This document shows, piece after piece, positions 1 to 8,191 of a DNA stretch of 37,421 bases. Where the stretch lies: assembly GCF_009863025.1 (NCBI RefSeq), contig NZ_WWIR01000163.1, positions 1 to 37,421 of the forward strand, given 5' to 3'. This DNA comes from Streptomyces sp. SID4985. GTDB taxonomy: Bacteria > Actinomycetota > Actinomycetes > Streptomycetales > Streptomycetaceae. The notes beneath the pieces are model-generated. The model ran no database searches. It had not been told where the DNA came from and saw only the letters and a program-made list of their open reading frames with translations. The first letter of the stretch is position 1. Each line of letters starts with the position of its first letter. Both the position numbers and the translations under genes were made by a program.

Positions 1-726
1 GCTCAGCAGCCGCCCGCCGACACGGCCGCCGCCGAGCAGCGCGCCGCCGGGGCGGAACGCCGGATGCGCGAGGCCGCCTCCGCCCGCGACGCCGCCCAGC
101 GGGCCACCGCCGAGCTGGACCGCCTCTCCGCCCACGCGGAGGACGGCGCCCGCCGTCTCGCCCCGCTGCGCGAGGAGTACGACCGGGTGGCCCGGCTCGC
201 CGGTCTCACCGCGGGCACCTCCGCCGACAACGAGCGGAAGATGCGGCTGGAGTCGTACGTCCTCGCCGCCCGCCTGGAGCAGGTCGCCGCCGCCGCGACC
301 GCCCGGCTGCGGATGATGTCCTCGGGGCGCTACACCCTCGTCCACTCCGACGACCGCAGCGGACGCGGGCGCAGCGGGCTCGGGCTGCACGTCGTGGACG
401 CCTGGACCGGTCGCGAGCGGGACACCGCGACCCTGTCAGGCGGCGAGACCTTCTTCGCCTCCCTCGCCCTCGCCCTCGGCCTCGCCGACGTGGTCACCGA
501 CGAGGCGGGCGGGGTCCGTCTGGACACCCTCTTCATCGACGAGGGCTTCGGCAGCCTCGACGACCAGACCCTGGACGAGGTCCTGGACGTCCTGGACTCC
601 CTGCGCGAACGCGACCGCAGCGTCGGCATCGTGAGCCATGTGGCCGACCTGCGGCGCCGTGTCCACGCCCAACTGGAGGTCGTGAAGGGGAGGTCGGGGT
701 CCACGCTGCGGCAGCGGGGCGCGTGA
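1..726 (+). CDS. sbcC: SbcC-like nuclease ATPase subunit, C-terminal end (5' truncated)
   Basis: The frame is open from base 1 and ends at TGA 724-726, so only the last ~241 residues of a protein of about 1000 residues are here. Seen: an Ala/Arg/Glu-rich coiled-coil stretch, then the ABC signature LSGGETFFASLALALGLAD, a Walker B/D-loop LDTLFIDEGFGSLDD and a switch histidine in IVSHVADL. This order is diagnostic of the C-terminal lobe of SbcC/Rad50-type SMC-like ATPases. With SbcD the family forms a nuclease that opens DNA hairpins and trims double-strand ends. The partner sbcD would normally lie just upstream, outside the window. The gene converges on the P450 gene with only 13 bases between their stops and no obvious terminator hairpin. 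Confidence 0.93.
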   Translation, partial: AQQPPADTAAAEQRAAGAERRMREAASARDAAQRATAELDRLSAHAEDGARRLAPLREEYDRVARLAGLTAGTSADNERKMRLESYVLAARLEQVAAAATARLRMMSSGRYTLVHSDDRSGRGRSGLGLHVVDAWTGRERDTATLSGGETFFASLALALGLADVVTDEAGGVRLDTLFIDEGFGSLDDQTLDEVLDVLDSLRERDRSVGIVSHVADLRRRVHAQLEVVKGRSGSTLRQRGA

Positions 727-739
727 GGAGCCCGGTCCC

Positions 740-1978
740 TCAGGACCGTACGCCCTCGAAGGCGATCGGCAGATGGCGCGGCCCGCGCAGCACCGCGTTC
801 GGCCGGTACGGCGGCGGGTCCTCCACCAGCCGGGGCTCCACCAGGCGCCGTGCCAGCTCGGCCAGCGCGATCTGGGTCTCCAGCCGGGCCAGCGGGGCGC
901 CGAAGCAGCTGTGGATGCCGCTGCCGAAGCCCAGATGCTGGAGATCCTCGCGGTCCGGGTCGAAGCGCTCGGGGTCCTTGAACCGCTCGGGGTCGCGATT
1001 GCCCGCCGCCAGCATCAGCCAGATCCGCGAGCCCGCCGGAATCCGCACCCCGCGCACCTCGATGTCGGTGATGCAGGTGCGCTGGGGCACGAGCTGCACG
1101 GGCGGCTCGTAGCGCAGCAGTTCCTCCACGATGTTGGGGGCCAGGTCCGGGTCCTCGCGCAGCCGGTGCAGGAACTCGGGGTGGCGCAGCAGGGTCAGCA
1201 TGCCGTTGGTGATCAGGTTGACCGTGGTCTCGTGGCCCGCGATCAGCAGCAGCACGGCGGTGCTGAGGATCTCCATCATGGTCATGGTGCCGTCCGGCCC
1301 CCGGTGGGTGGCCAGGTCGGACAGCATGTCGTCGCGCGGCTCCTTGGTCCGCTCCTCCACCAGCCCGGCCAGATACATGCCGAGCTGCATCCGCGCCTCC
1401 TGCGCGGTCTTCACGAACTCCGGGTCCGCGCCCTGCCGGGTGTCCGGGTCCAGGCTCGCCACCAGCGGGTCCACCCAGGCCCGGAAGCGCGGCTCGTCCT
1501 CGCGGGGCACCCCGAGCAGCCGGCAGATCACCGTCACCGGGAAGGGGTACGCGAACTGGTCCACCAGGTCGATCTCCCGGGCGTCCCCGAACCCGTCGAT
1601 CAACTCGCGCACGATCTCGTGGAGTTCGGGCCGCATGTCGTCGATCCTGCGCGGCTTGTCCGGCGGTCCGAAGGCGCTGTTGGTCATGCGCCGCAGCCGG
1701 TCGTGCTCCGGCGGGTCCAGCCGGATGAAGGACGGCGGCAGTCCCGTGTTCTCCGCCTGGTTCAGTTCGTCGGCCCCCGCCGCCGTGAGATTGGCCGCGT
1801 CGGAGCTGATCCGGGGATCGTGCAGCAGGCTCTCGATGTCCCAGTACGAGCTGATGACATAGGGGTCGCCCTCCTCCTCGTGCAGCACCGGGGTGCGGCG
1901 CAGCTCCGCGTAGAGGGGGTACGGGTTCGCGCGGTTGGCGAAGTCGGTGATCTGGCGCACCAGCGAGGCTCGCGTCAT
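740..1978 (-). CDS. Cytochrome P450
   Basis: A soluble 412-residue class I bacterial P450 of normal length with all hallmark motifs. The I-helix oxygen-activation motif AGHETT is at 247-252, the K-helix ExxR at E286-R289, and the haem-binding loop FGSGIHSCFG has its ligand at Cys358. The C-helix HDRLRR region is at 92-97. The ATG is preceded by AAGGACC at a good distance. It is the last gene of a three-gene minus-strand operon, 31 bases after the ferredoxin reductase stop, so its electron supply is encoded with it. The substrate cannot be told from sequence. The linked ferredoxin and reductase recall CYP147-type loci, but I am not sure of the family. There is no nearby biosynthetic cluster, which favours a stand-alone hydroxylase. 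Confidence 0.95.
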   Translation of the reverse strand: MTRASLVRQITDFANRANPYPLYAELRRTPVLHEEEGDPYVISSYWDIESLLHDPRISSDAANLTAAGADELNQAENTGLPPSFIRLDPPEHDRLRRMTNSAFGPPDKPRRIDDMRPELHEIVRELIDGFGDAREIDLVDQFAYPFPVTVICRLLGVPREDEPRFRAWVDPLVASLDPDTRQGADPEFVKTAQEARMQLGMYLAGLVEERTKEPRDDMLSDLATHRGPDGTMTMMEILSTAVLLLIAGHETTVNLITNGMLTLLRHPEFLHRLREDPDLAPNIVEELLRYEPPVQLVPQRTCITDIEVRGVRIPAGSRIWLMLAAGNRDPERFKDPERFDPDREDLQHLGFGSGIHSCFGAPLARLETQIALAELARRLVEPRLVEDPPPYRPNAVLRGPRHLPIAFEGVRS

Positions 1979-2009
1979 GACAGGTCCTTGGGGCGTCGTC
2001 GTGCGGCGG

Positions 2010-3401
2010 TCAGTGGTGGCCGGGGGTGAAGACCAGGCGGCGGTCGGCCGGGGAGTAGCCGCTGAGGGTCACGGTCGGGCCGTGGGTCGGCAGCGAGGGG
2101 TCGGGGAAGTCGGAGGGCACCGCCCGCCGCCCCTCGGGACGCCGGTCCATCGTCGGATAGTCGGCCGGGAAGGGGGCGCCCTGCTCGATCTGCCGCTGGT
2201 AGTACTCCAGCCAGCGCGCGTTGTCGAAGGACACCGCCGCCACGATCCGCCCCTTGTAGCCGTAGACGCCGACGAACCGGCGCTCCGCCGTCGACCCCTG
2301 GGTGATCATCAGTTGGTCGCTCATGGGCGGCACGCCCACCGACTTGATGTTCACCCCGAACTGGGAGGACCAGAAGGCGGGCATCCACATGTGGGGGCGC
2401 CGGTCGTACGGCTGGCAGATCATGTTGTGCGCGGCTGTCTCCGCCTGTGCGACCGCGTTGCCCCAGTGTTCGAGGGACAGGAACTGGTAGCCGAACAGCG
2501 GATGCGGGGAGCGGGCCACGTCACCGGCCACGAACACGTCGTCGGTGACGATGCCCCGGAAGTCGAAGGCACGGCAGCCCGCGTCGCTCGCGATGCCGCG
2601 CGGTCCCGCGCCGATCCCGGACCCGGTCAGCCACTCGGTGTTGCGCAGCGAGCCCAGCGAGACGACCACGACATCCGCCTCGACCACGCTCTCGTCCGAC
2701 AGATGCACCGCACGGACCCGGCCGACCGAGTCGCCCTCCAGCGCGGTCACGGTGACATGGGTGCGCAGATCCACGCCGTTCTCCTGGTGGAGCTCGGCGG
2801 CGACGGCCCCGATCACCCCGCCGAGCGCGCCCACGAGCGGACCTCCCGCGCGTTCGGCGACGGTCACCTCCAGGCCCATCTCCCGGCAGGCCGAGGCGAC
2901 TTCGGACCCGGCGAACCCGGCGCCGATCACCACGACCCGGCGGGCCCCGGCGCGCAGCCGGTCGTACAGCGCGGTCGCGTCGTCCCGGGTGCGCAGCACG
3001 AACACCCCGTCCAGCTCGGCCTCGTCCTCCTTGGGCCAGGGCCGGGCGCGCACACCGGTCGCGATCAGCAGCCGGTCGTACTCCACCTCCTCGCCGTCGG
3101 CGAGGAGCACCCGCTTGCCGGTCAGGTCGAGACCGGCCGCCGGGACACCGAGCCGCCACTCGGCGTCCAGGTCCCGCCGCCGGGGCAGCTCGGTGTGCTG
3201 CGGGGACGCCTTGCCGAGCAGCACCGACTTCGACAGAGGCGGCCGGTCGTAGGGCTCGTACGGCTCGTCACCGATCAGGGTCAGCGCGCCGGTGAAGCCC
3301 TCCTCGCGCAGCGTCTCGGCCGCGTGCAGCCCGGCCAGCGAGGCGCCGACGATGACGATGCGGCCCTCGCGGCGCAGCCAGTCCACGTGGTCAGCGGCCA
3401 T
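2010..3401 (-). CDS. FAD-dependent NAD(P)H-ferredoxin reductase
   Basis: A 463-residue flavoprotein of the rubredoxin/putidaredoxin-reductase type. Seen: an N-terminal FAD dinucleotide fold with VGASLAG at 18-24, YDRPPLSK at 51-58, a second dinucleotide fold for NAD(P)H with IGAGFAG at 159-165, and the FAD-closing motif TDDVFVAGDVA at 285-295. A C-terminal reductase domain follows. It is longer than the ~400 residues usual for this family because of a Pro/Arg-rich tail. The start overlaps the ferredoxin stop by 11 bases, implying translational coupling. Expected role: pass electrons from NAD(P)H to the [3Fe-4S]/[4Fe-4S] ferredoxin encoded just upstream and so to the P450 encoded just downstream. 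Confidence 0.93.
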   Translation of the reverse strand: MAADHVDWLRREGRIVIVGASLAGLHAAETLREEGFTGALTLIGDEPYEPYDRPPLSKSVLLGKASPQHTELPRRRDLDAEWRLGVPAAGLDLTGKRVLLADGEEVEYDRLLIATGVRARPWPKEDEAELDGVFVLRTRDDATALYDRLRAGARRVVVIGAGFAGSEVASACREMGLEVTVAERAGGPLVGALGGVIGAVAAELHQENGVDLRTHVTVTALEGDSVGRVRAVHLSDESVVEADVVVVSLGSLRNTEWLTGSGIGAGPRGIASDAGCRAFDFRGIVTDDVFVAGDVARSPHPLFGYQFLSLEHWGNAVAQAETAAHNMICQPYDRRPHMWMPAFWSSQFGVNIKSVGVPPMSDQLMITQGSTAERRFVGVYGYKGRIVAAVSFDNARWLEYYQRQIEQGAPFPADYPTMDRRPEGRRAVPSDFPDPSLPTHGPTVTLSGYSPADRRLVFTPGHH

Positions 3402-3651
3402 CGGACAGCTCCCGGGCGGCTCCGGCGGCCACCCACGCGTCCTCGGCGGGGGCGCCCTGGTACAGCCCCTCCACGGTGATCGCCTTGACCGGGCAGGCGG
3501 CGGCCGCCCGCGCGACCGCGTCCCGTTCCTCGTCGGCGGGGCGCGGGTTGTAGAGCAGCGCCTCGTTGCCGTGCATGGTGAAGACGTCGGGGGCCAGGAA
3601 GGCGCACTGGGCGTATCCCTGGCACTTGTTGAGATCGACGACGATCCTCAT
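3391..3651 (-). CDS. Ferredoxin with CxxYxxC cluster motif
   Basis: A short (86-residue) acidic ferredoxin. Cluster cysteines are C10, C16 and C53 (followed by Pro54), and the position where a second CxxC cysteine would sit holds Tyr13. This gives the pattern CxxYxxC-x36-CP of the single-cluster ferredoxins that serve actinobacterial P450s. Such proteins usually carry a [3Fe-4S] cluster, or a [4Fe-4S] when the variable residue can ligate. The ATG at 3651 has GGAG six bases upstream; an ATG 96 bases further up would add an Arg-rich stretch foreign to the family and was rejected. First gene of the ferredoxin-reductase-P450 operon. Confidence 0.92.
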   Translation of the reverse strand: MRIVVDLNKCQGYAQCAFLAPDVFTMHGNEALLYNPRPADEERDAVARAAAACPVKAITVEGLYQGAPAEDAWVAAGAARELSDGR

Positions 3652-3802
3652 CGACGCTCCGCTCTCTCCGGTGGCCAGGTCCGGTGTGCCCCGCCTTCTC
3701 GCACGGCACGCGGTCCCGGACGGCGGTGGTCCCCCGCCCGCCAGCATGGAAGCGGAGCCTGCTCCGCCGCGCGCGGGGAGCCGCCGATCGGGTGAACGGA
3801 TC

Positions 3803-3843
3803 CCTAGGGGGAGACGCCCCTAGGGGGAGACGCTCCTAGGGGG
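3803..3843. repeat. Three direct repeats of CCTAGGGGG, period 16 bp
   Basis: CCTAGGGGG occurs at 3803-3811, 3819-3827 and 3835-3843, exactly 16 bases apart, separated by near-identical GAGACGC/T spacers. Each copy is itself palindromic to some degree; the middle one is the perfect CCCCTAGGGG. The array lies 150-190 bases upstream of the ferredoxin start and overlaps the stop codon of the membrane-protein gene. Regular spacing of small palindromes upstream of an operon suggests a cooperative regulator-binding array for the P450 operon. The regulator is unknown. Confidence 0.7.
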
Positions 3844-4522
3844 CGCCCGCGGCCCCGGCCCGCCCCCGCCCGCTCGCCATCAGGATGTGCCCGCTGAGCA
3901 CCAGCGACCAGGCCGGGAAGACCAGCTCCGCCCAGGGCACGTTCGAGGAGACGAAGAGCAGGACCAGCGCGGTCAGTGAACTCAGCACGGTCAGCCAGCG
4001 CGGCAGTACGCCCAGCCGCTTGCCGATCACGGACATGGACGACACGAAGACGGCCGCCATCCGCATCGCGTACTCGGTCATCAGCCCGTAGGCGAAGTGC
4101 CGGCCGAAGTCCCAGGTCGCGGGCGACGGCGTGCTGCCCGCCGGGTGCGAGACCGTCAGTACGGCGGACGCCGCCGCGGCCGCGCCGAACAAGGTCGCGG
4201 TGAAGACCAGACCGCTGCCGAGCAGCACGGTCGCGAGGAACCGGTCCTCGACCTCACCCACATGGGCGCGCACCGCGCCGAGGAACCACAGGAAGAAGAT
4301 GCCCGCGAAGGGGATCAGTGCGAGCGCCGTCCGCACCGCACTGCGCCGCGCCGGGTCGGTGAACCCCTGCGCGGACGTCGCGTCGGCGCCCTCGGGGATG
4401 CCGAGCCGCATCAGCACGATCGTCGCCGCGAGGAGCAGCGCGAACACCACCCCGGCGAGCCCGGCCGCGCGCGGGGTCTCCAGCGCCTCCCGGCCCGGCC
4501 CCCTGCGCCCCTTGACCTGCAT
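3836..4522 (-). CDS. Six-helix membrane protein, unknown function
   Basis: A 228-residue integral membrane protein. Hydrophobic segments lie at about 20-41, 64-86, 95-120, 148-168, 177-193 and 196-215, with a basic N-terminus (KGRRGPGR) and a basic C-terminus. GGGAGGT about nine bases before the ATG supports the start. I do not recognise a named family; no catalytic motif is visible. It lies upstream of the P450 operon in the same direction but is separated by 184 bases and by the CCTAGGGGG array, so it is probably a separate transcription unit that ends within the array. Confidence 0.85.
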   Translation of the reverse strand: MQVKGRRGPGREALETPRAAGLAGVVFALLLAATIVLMRLGIPEGADATSAQGFTDPARRSAVRTALALIPFAGIFFLWFLGAVRAHVGEVEDRFLATVLLGSGLVFTATLFGAAAAASAVLTVSHPAGSTPSPATWDFGRHFAYGLMTEYAMRMAAVFVSSMSVIGKRLGVLPRWLTVLSSLTALVLLFVSSNVPWAELVFPAWSLVLSGHILMASGRGRAGAAGAP

Positions 4523-4651
4523 GAGCGGCCCACCTCCCGAGCGACGGCCCCCGCACCAGCAAGCAGCCGGTGCGCGGGACCGCGCCAGCGGGAGGGGGCC
4601 GTATGGCCGAGCGTGATGCCCGCGCCCGTACGGCCGCCCGCCCCCGCGAGG

Positions 4652-6340
4652 TCAGAGCTGGGACAGCTCCTCCAGCAGGTCGTCCAGACCCAGCGAGCCG
4701 AGCGACAGCGCCGCCATGTGCCACGCCTTCAGGTCGAAGGAGTCGCCGTGCCGCTCGCGCGCCCGCTCCCGGCCGAGCAGCCACACGCGCTCGCCGAGCT
4801 TGTAGCCGATGGCCTGGCCCGGCATGGTCAGATACCGGGTCAACTCGCTCGCCACGAAGTCCGCCGGACGGCTGTTGTGGGCGACGAAGAACTCCTCGGC
4901 CAGCCCCGGGGTCCACCGCTCACCCGGGTGGAACGGCGAGTCGGCCGGGATCTCCAGCTCCAGGTGCATACCGATGTCGACGATCACCCGCAGCGCGCGC
5001 ATCATCTGCGCGTCCAGATAGCCGAGCCGCTGCTCCGCGTCCGTGAGGTAGCCCAGCTCGTCCATCAGCCGCTCCGCGTACAGCGCCCAGCCCTCGGCGT
5101 TGGCGCTCACGATGCCGACCGTGGCCTGGTAGCGGGAGAGACGGTCCGCCACGTACGTCCACTGCGCCAGCTGGAGGTGGTGGCCGGGCACGCCCTCGTG
5201 GTACCAGGTGGACACCAGGTCGTAGACCGGGAACCGGGTCGCGCCCATGGTCGGCAGCCAGGTCCGGCCCGGACGGGAGAAGTCCTCCGACGGCTCGGTG
5301 TAGTAGGGGGCCGCCGCGCTGCCGGGCGGGGCGATGCGCGACTCCACATTCCTTACCGGCTCGGCCAGTTCGAAGTGCGTGCCGTCCAGGTCGGCGATGG
5401 CCCGGTCCATCAGGTCCTGGAGCCACTGCCGGGTCTCCTCGACCCCCTCGATGTGCCGGCCGTGCTCGTCCAGGTGCTTGAGCGCCGCCCAGGGCGTCCT
5501 GGCACCCGGGAGGATCTTCTCCGCCTCCTTCACCATCTCGGCGTACAGACGGTGGAACTCCGCCCAGCCGTAGGCGTACGCCTCGTCCAGGTCGAGGTCG
5601 GTGCCGTTGAAGTGGCGGGACGTACGGGCGTAGCGCTCCCGGCCGACCACGTTCGGGGCGCCCTCGACCGCCGGGGCGTACACGTCCCGCATCCAGTCGC
5701 GCAGTTCCGCGACGGAGGCGGTCGCCGCGCGGGCGGCCTCGTCGAGTTCGGTGCGCAGCGCGTCGGGACCGGCGACGGCGAAGTCCTCGAACCAGCCCCG
5801 GCCCTCGCCGGTGTCCGCCCACTCGGTCAGCTGCTCGACGAAGACGCCGGTCGGCCGGGGTGCCGCGAACAGCTTGCGTTCCAGGCCCAGTTCGAGCGAG
5901 GCGCGGTAGCCCGCGTAGGCGGCCGGGACCGCGCGCAGCCGCTCCACGATCGCCGCCCAGTCCTCCTCGGTCTCCGACGGGGTCAGCGTGAAGGCGTGCC
6001 GCACCGAGTGCCCCGGGGTGTGCATGTTGCCGACGGCGCGCAGGTGCTCCTCCGCGTCGTGCATGGCGAGTTCGGCGGTCAGCCGCTCGCGCAGCAGCCG
6101 CGCGCACCGGCGCTCGGCGTCGCTGTCCGCGCCGGGCAGCCGCTCGGCCTCGTCCAGGCGCGCGAGGGTGGTGCGCGCCAGTTCCGCCACGGCCTCCTGG
6201 CCGGCGGGGGAGTAGTCGGGGAGCCTGCTGGAGCTCTCGGCGACACCGAGGTAGGTGCCGGTGACCGGGTCGAGGGCGATGAGTTCGTCGACGTACGCGT
6301 CGGCGATCTGACGGGGCAGTGCGCTCTTCGTCTCAGACAT
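4652..6340 (-). CDS. DUF885 family, putative zinc metallopeptidase
   Basis: A 562-residue soluble protein with the DUF885 layout. The zinc motif HEGVPGHH is at 381-388 (an HExxPGHH variant of HExxH), the likely third ligand Glu416 is in NAEGWALY (414-421), and conserved RVIVDIGMH (451-459) and MPGQAIGYKLG (506-516) follow. Members are assumed to be peptidases, but few have been characterised. Start: the ATG at 6340 (MSETKS...) has GAGG nine bases upstream; two further in-frame ATGs at 6349 and 6361 would add only MGARMGA. No signal peptide, so cytoplasmic. It follows the Lrp regulator on the same strand with a 48-base gap, so they could be co-transcribed. Confidence 0.88.
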   Translation of the reverse strand: MSETKSALPRQIADAYVDELIALDPVTGTYLGVAESSSRLPDYSPAGQEAVAELARTTLARLDEAERLPGADSDAERRCARLLRERLTAELAMHDAEEHLRAVGNMHTPGHSVRHAFTLTPSETEEDWAAIVERLRAVPAAYAGYRASLELGLERKLFAAPRPTGVFVEQLTEWADTGEGRGWFEDFAVAGPDALRTELDEAARAATASVAELRDWMRDVYAPAVEGAPNVVGRERYARTSRHFNGTDLDLDEAYAYGWAEFHRLYAEMVKEAEKILPGARTPWAALKHLDEHGRHIEGVEETRQWLQDLMDRAIADLDGTHFELAEPVRNVESRIAPPGSAAAPYYTEPSEDFSRPGRTWLPTMGATRFPVYDLVSTWYHEGVPGHHLQLAQWTYVADRLSRYQATVGIVSANAEGWALYAERLMDELGYLTDAEQRLGYLDAQMMRALRVIVDIGMHLELEIPADSPFHPGERWTPGLAEEFFVAHNSRPADFVASELTRYLTMPGQAIGYKLGERVWLLGRERARERHGDSFDLKAWHMAALSLGSLGLDDLLEELSQL

Positions 6341-6388
6341 GGCGCCCATCCTCGCGCCCACGACGTGCCCACGTCACCCCGTTTCGGA

Positions 6389-6868
6389 TCACGGCGTGCC
6401 GGGCGGCAACAGGGGACCGCAGTCCCACTGCTGGAAGATCAACCGGGTCTCCACCCGCGCCACTTCACGCTGTGAGGTGAACTCGTCCAGCACCAGCCGC
6501 TGAAGATCGGCCATGTCCGCCACCGCGACATGGATCACGTAGTCGTCGGGGCCGGTGAGATGGAAGACGGTCCGCGACTCGGGCAGCGCGCGCACCCGTT
6601 CCACGAACGGTCCGACCAACTCCCGGCGATGCGGCCTGACCTGGACGGACAGCAGCGCCTGGAGCCCGCGCCCCAGCTTCGCCGGGTCCAGACGCAGTTC
6701 GTGCCCGAGGATCACCCCCGAACGGCGCAGCCGCGCCACCCGGTCCAGACATGTCGACGGCGCCACCCCGGCCTGGGCGGCGAGGTCGCGGTACGTCGTC
6801 CGGGCGTCGTTCTGCAGCAGCCGCAGCAGAAGCAGATCCACCGGGTCCAGTACGACGGAATCGGCCAT
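6389..6868 (-). CDS. Lrp/AsnC family transcriptional regulator
   Basis: A 159-residue protein of exact family length. An N-terminal winged helix-turn-helix (about residues 8-60, with DLAAQAGVAPSTCLDRVARL as recognition unit) is followed by the C-terminal ligand-sensing RAM domain (about 70-150, with LTGPDDYVIHV). Family members bind amino acids and control amino-acid metabolism genes, often divergent neighbours. Here the divergent neighbour, 59 bases away, is a Cys/Met-metabolism PLP enzyme. The inference is that this regulator controls that gene and itself from the shared promoter region in response to a sulfur amino acid or a related ligand. Confidence 0.92.
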   Translation of the reverse strand: MADSVVLDPVDLLLLRLLQNDARTTYRDLAAQAGVAPSTCLDRVARLRRSGVILGHELRLDPAKLGRGLQALLSVQVRPHRRELVGPFVERVRALPESRTVFHLTGPDDYVIHVAVADMADLQRLVLDEFTSQREVARVETRLIFQQWDCGPLLPPGTP

Positions 6869-6927
6869 GGGCCGAACGTAACACGGCCTTTGGCCATCCG
6901 AACCCGGCCGGTGTTCACCCTGACGCC
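6869..6927. promoter_or_regulatory. Divergent promoter region, Lrp regulator / PLP enzyme
   Basis: Only 59 bases separate the two start codons. The segment holds the short inverted repeat GGCC-TTT-GGCC at 6885-6895, and the string GGCCAT(G)GGCCGAAC at 6864-6878 is echoed by GGCCATCCGAAC starting at 6892. These half-site-like repeats fit the multi-site binding of Lrp-type octamers, but no consensus can be proven from one example. Confidence 0.45.
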
Positions 6928-8121
6928 ATGGACTCAGCGAGCAACGGCGCTTCTGACTACGCCCCTTCCCGTGCCCTGGCCACCGAGGCCGTGCACGCCG
7001 GCCGCGACGACCTCGCCCGCCAGGGCCTGCACACCCCGCCCATCGACCTGTCCACCACGTATCCGTCTTACGACAGCCGCGCCGAGGCGGCCCGCATCGA
7101 CGCCTTCGCCGCCGACGGCGCCGATCCGGTGGGACCGCCGGTCTACGGCCGCCTGGGCAACCCGACCACGGCCCGCTTCGAGACCGCGCTCGCCCGGCTC
7201 GAAGGCACCGAGTCCGCCGTGGCGTTCGCCAGCGGCATGGCCGCCCTCAGCGCGGTGCTGCTCGCCCGCTCGACGGCGGGCCTGCGCCATGTCGTCGCGG
7301 TACGGCCGCTGTACGGCTGCAGCGACCATCTGCTGACCGCCGGGCTGCTCGGCACCGAGGTCACCTGGACCGACCCGGCGGGCATCGCGGACGCGCTGCG
7401 CCCCGACACCGGCCTGGTGATGGTCGAGTCCCCGGCCAACCCCACCCTCGCCGAGACCGACCTGCGGGCCGTCGCCCACGCCTGCGGCACGGTCCCGCTG
7501 CTCGCCGACAACACCTTCGCGACCCCCGTGCTGCAACGCCCCGCGGAACTCGGCGCCCGTCTGGTGCTGCACAGCGCCACCAAGTACCTCGGCGGCCACG
7601 GGGACGTGCTCGCCGGGGTGGTGGCCTGCGACGAGGAGTTCGCCGGACAGCTGCGCCGGATACGGTTCGCGACCGGCGGGGTGCTGCATCCGCTCGCCGG
7701 GTATCTGCTGCTCAGAGGCCTGGCCACGCTGCCCGTACGCGTCCGGGCCGCCTCCGCGACCGCCGCCGAGCTGGCCCGCAGACTCGCCGCCGACCCGCGC
7801 GTGGACCGCGTCCGCTATCCGCGCCTGGGCGGCGCGATGATCGCCTTCGAGACGCACGGCGACCCGCACGAGGTGATCTCCCGCGTCCGCCTGATCACCC
7901 CGGCCGTCAGCCTGGGCAGCGTGGACACCCTCATCCAGCACCCCGCGTCCATCAGCCACCGCATCGTCGACGCCGACGACCGGCGCGGCGCCGGGGTGAG
8001 CGACCGGCTGCTGCGGCTCTCGGTCGGCCTGGAGGACGTGGACGACCTGTGGGCGGACCTGGACGGCGCGCTGGGGACGGCCGTGCGTACGCCGGTGCCG
8101 TTGAGCGAGGCGGTGGGGTGA
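6928..8121 (+). CDS. Trans-sulfuration family PLP enzyme (cystathionine/methionine gamma-lyase-like)
   Basis: A 397-residue fold-type I PLP enzyme of the Cys/Met metabolism family. The Schiff-base Lys219 lies in HSATKYLGGHGD, Asp194 contacts the cofactor ring nitrogen (LADNTFATP), VYGRLGNPT (72-80) supplies the Tyr/Arg that bind phosphate of the neighbouring subunit, SGMAA (102-106) follows, and Arg363 (LLRLSVG) holds the substrate carboxylate. Odd point: between RVRYPRL and GGAMIAFE (about residue 300) the usual ~20-residue loop (YPGLxSHPxHxxA...GFGGM) is missing. This could alter active-site access. Whether it is a cystathionine gamma-lyase, a methionine gamma-lyase or a synthase cannot be fixed from sequence. 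Divergent from an Lrp regulator. Confidence 0.88.
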   Translation: MDSASNGASDYAPSRALATEAVHAGRDDLARQGLHTPPIDLSTTYPSYDSRAEAARIDAFAADGADPVGPPVYGRLGNPTTARFETALARLEGTESAVAFASGMAALSAVLLARSTAGLRHVVAVRPLYGCSDHLLTAGLLGTEVTWTDPAGIADALRPDTGLVMVESPANPTLAETDLRAVAHACGTVPLLADNTFATPVLQRPAELGARLVLHSATKYLGGHGDVLAGVVACDEEFAGQLRRIRFATGGVLHPLAGYLLLRGLATLPVRVRAASATAAELARRLAADPRVDRVRYPRLGGAMIAFETHGDPHEVISRVRLITPAVSLGSVDTLIQHPASISHRIVDADDRRGAGVSDRLLRLSVGLEDVDDLWADLDGALGTAVRTPVPLSEAVG

Positions 8122-8126
8122 ACGTC

Positions 8127-8171
8127 GTACGGTCCGAACTGCGCCTGGATACAGGTGCGTTCGGGCCGTAC
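8127..8171. terminator. Bidirectional hairpin between convergent genes
   Basis: A long imperfect inverted repeat: GTACGGTCCGAACTGCGCC pairs with GGTGCGTTCGGGCCGTAC around an eight-base loop. It lies between the stops of the PLP enzyme (8121) and the ACT-GNAT protein (8192), the expected place for a shared terminator. No clear T-run follows, as is common in Streptomyces. Confidence 0.65.
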
Positions 8172-8191
8172 TCTACGTGGATCAGCCGAGG

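Noticed and set aside
740-4522. P450 operon as part of a secondary-metabolite cluster
   Set aside because: No synthase, tailoring enzyme, cluster regulator or exporter lies alongside; neighbours are SbcC, a membrane protein and a peptidase-like protein.
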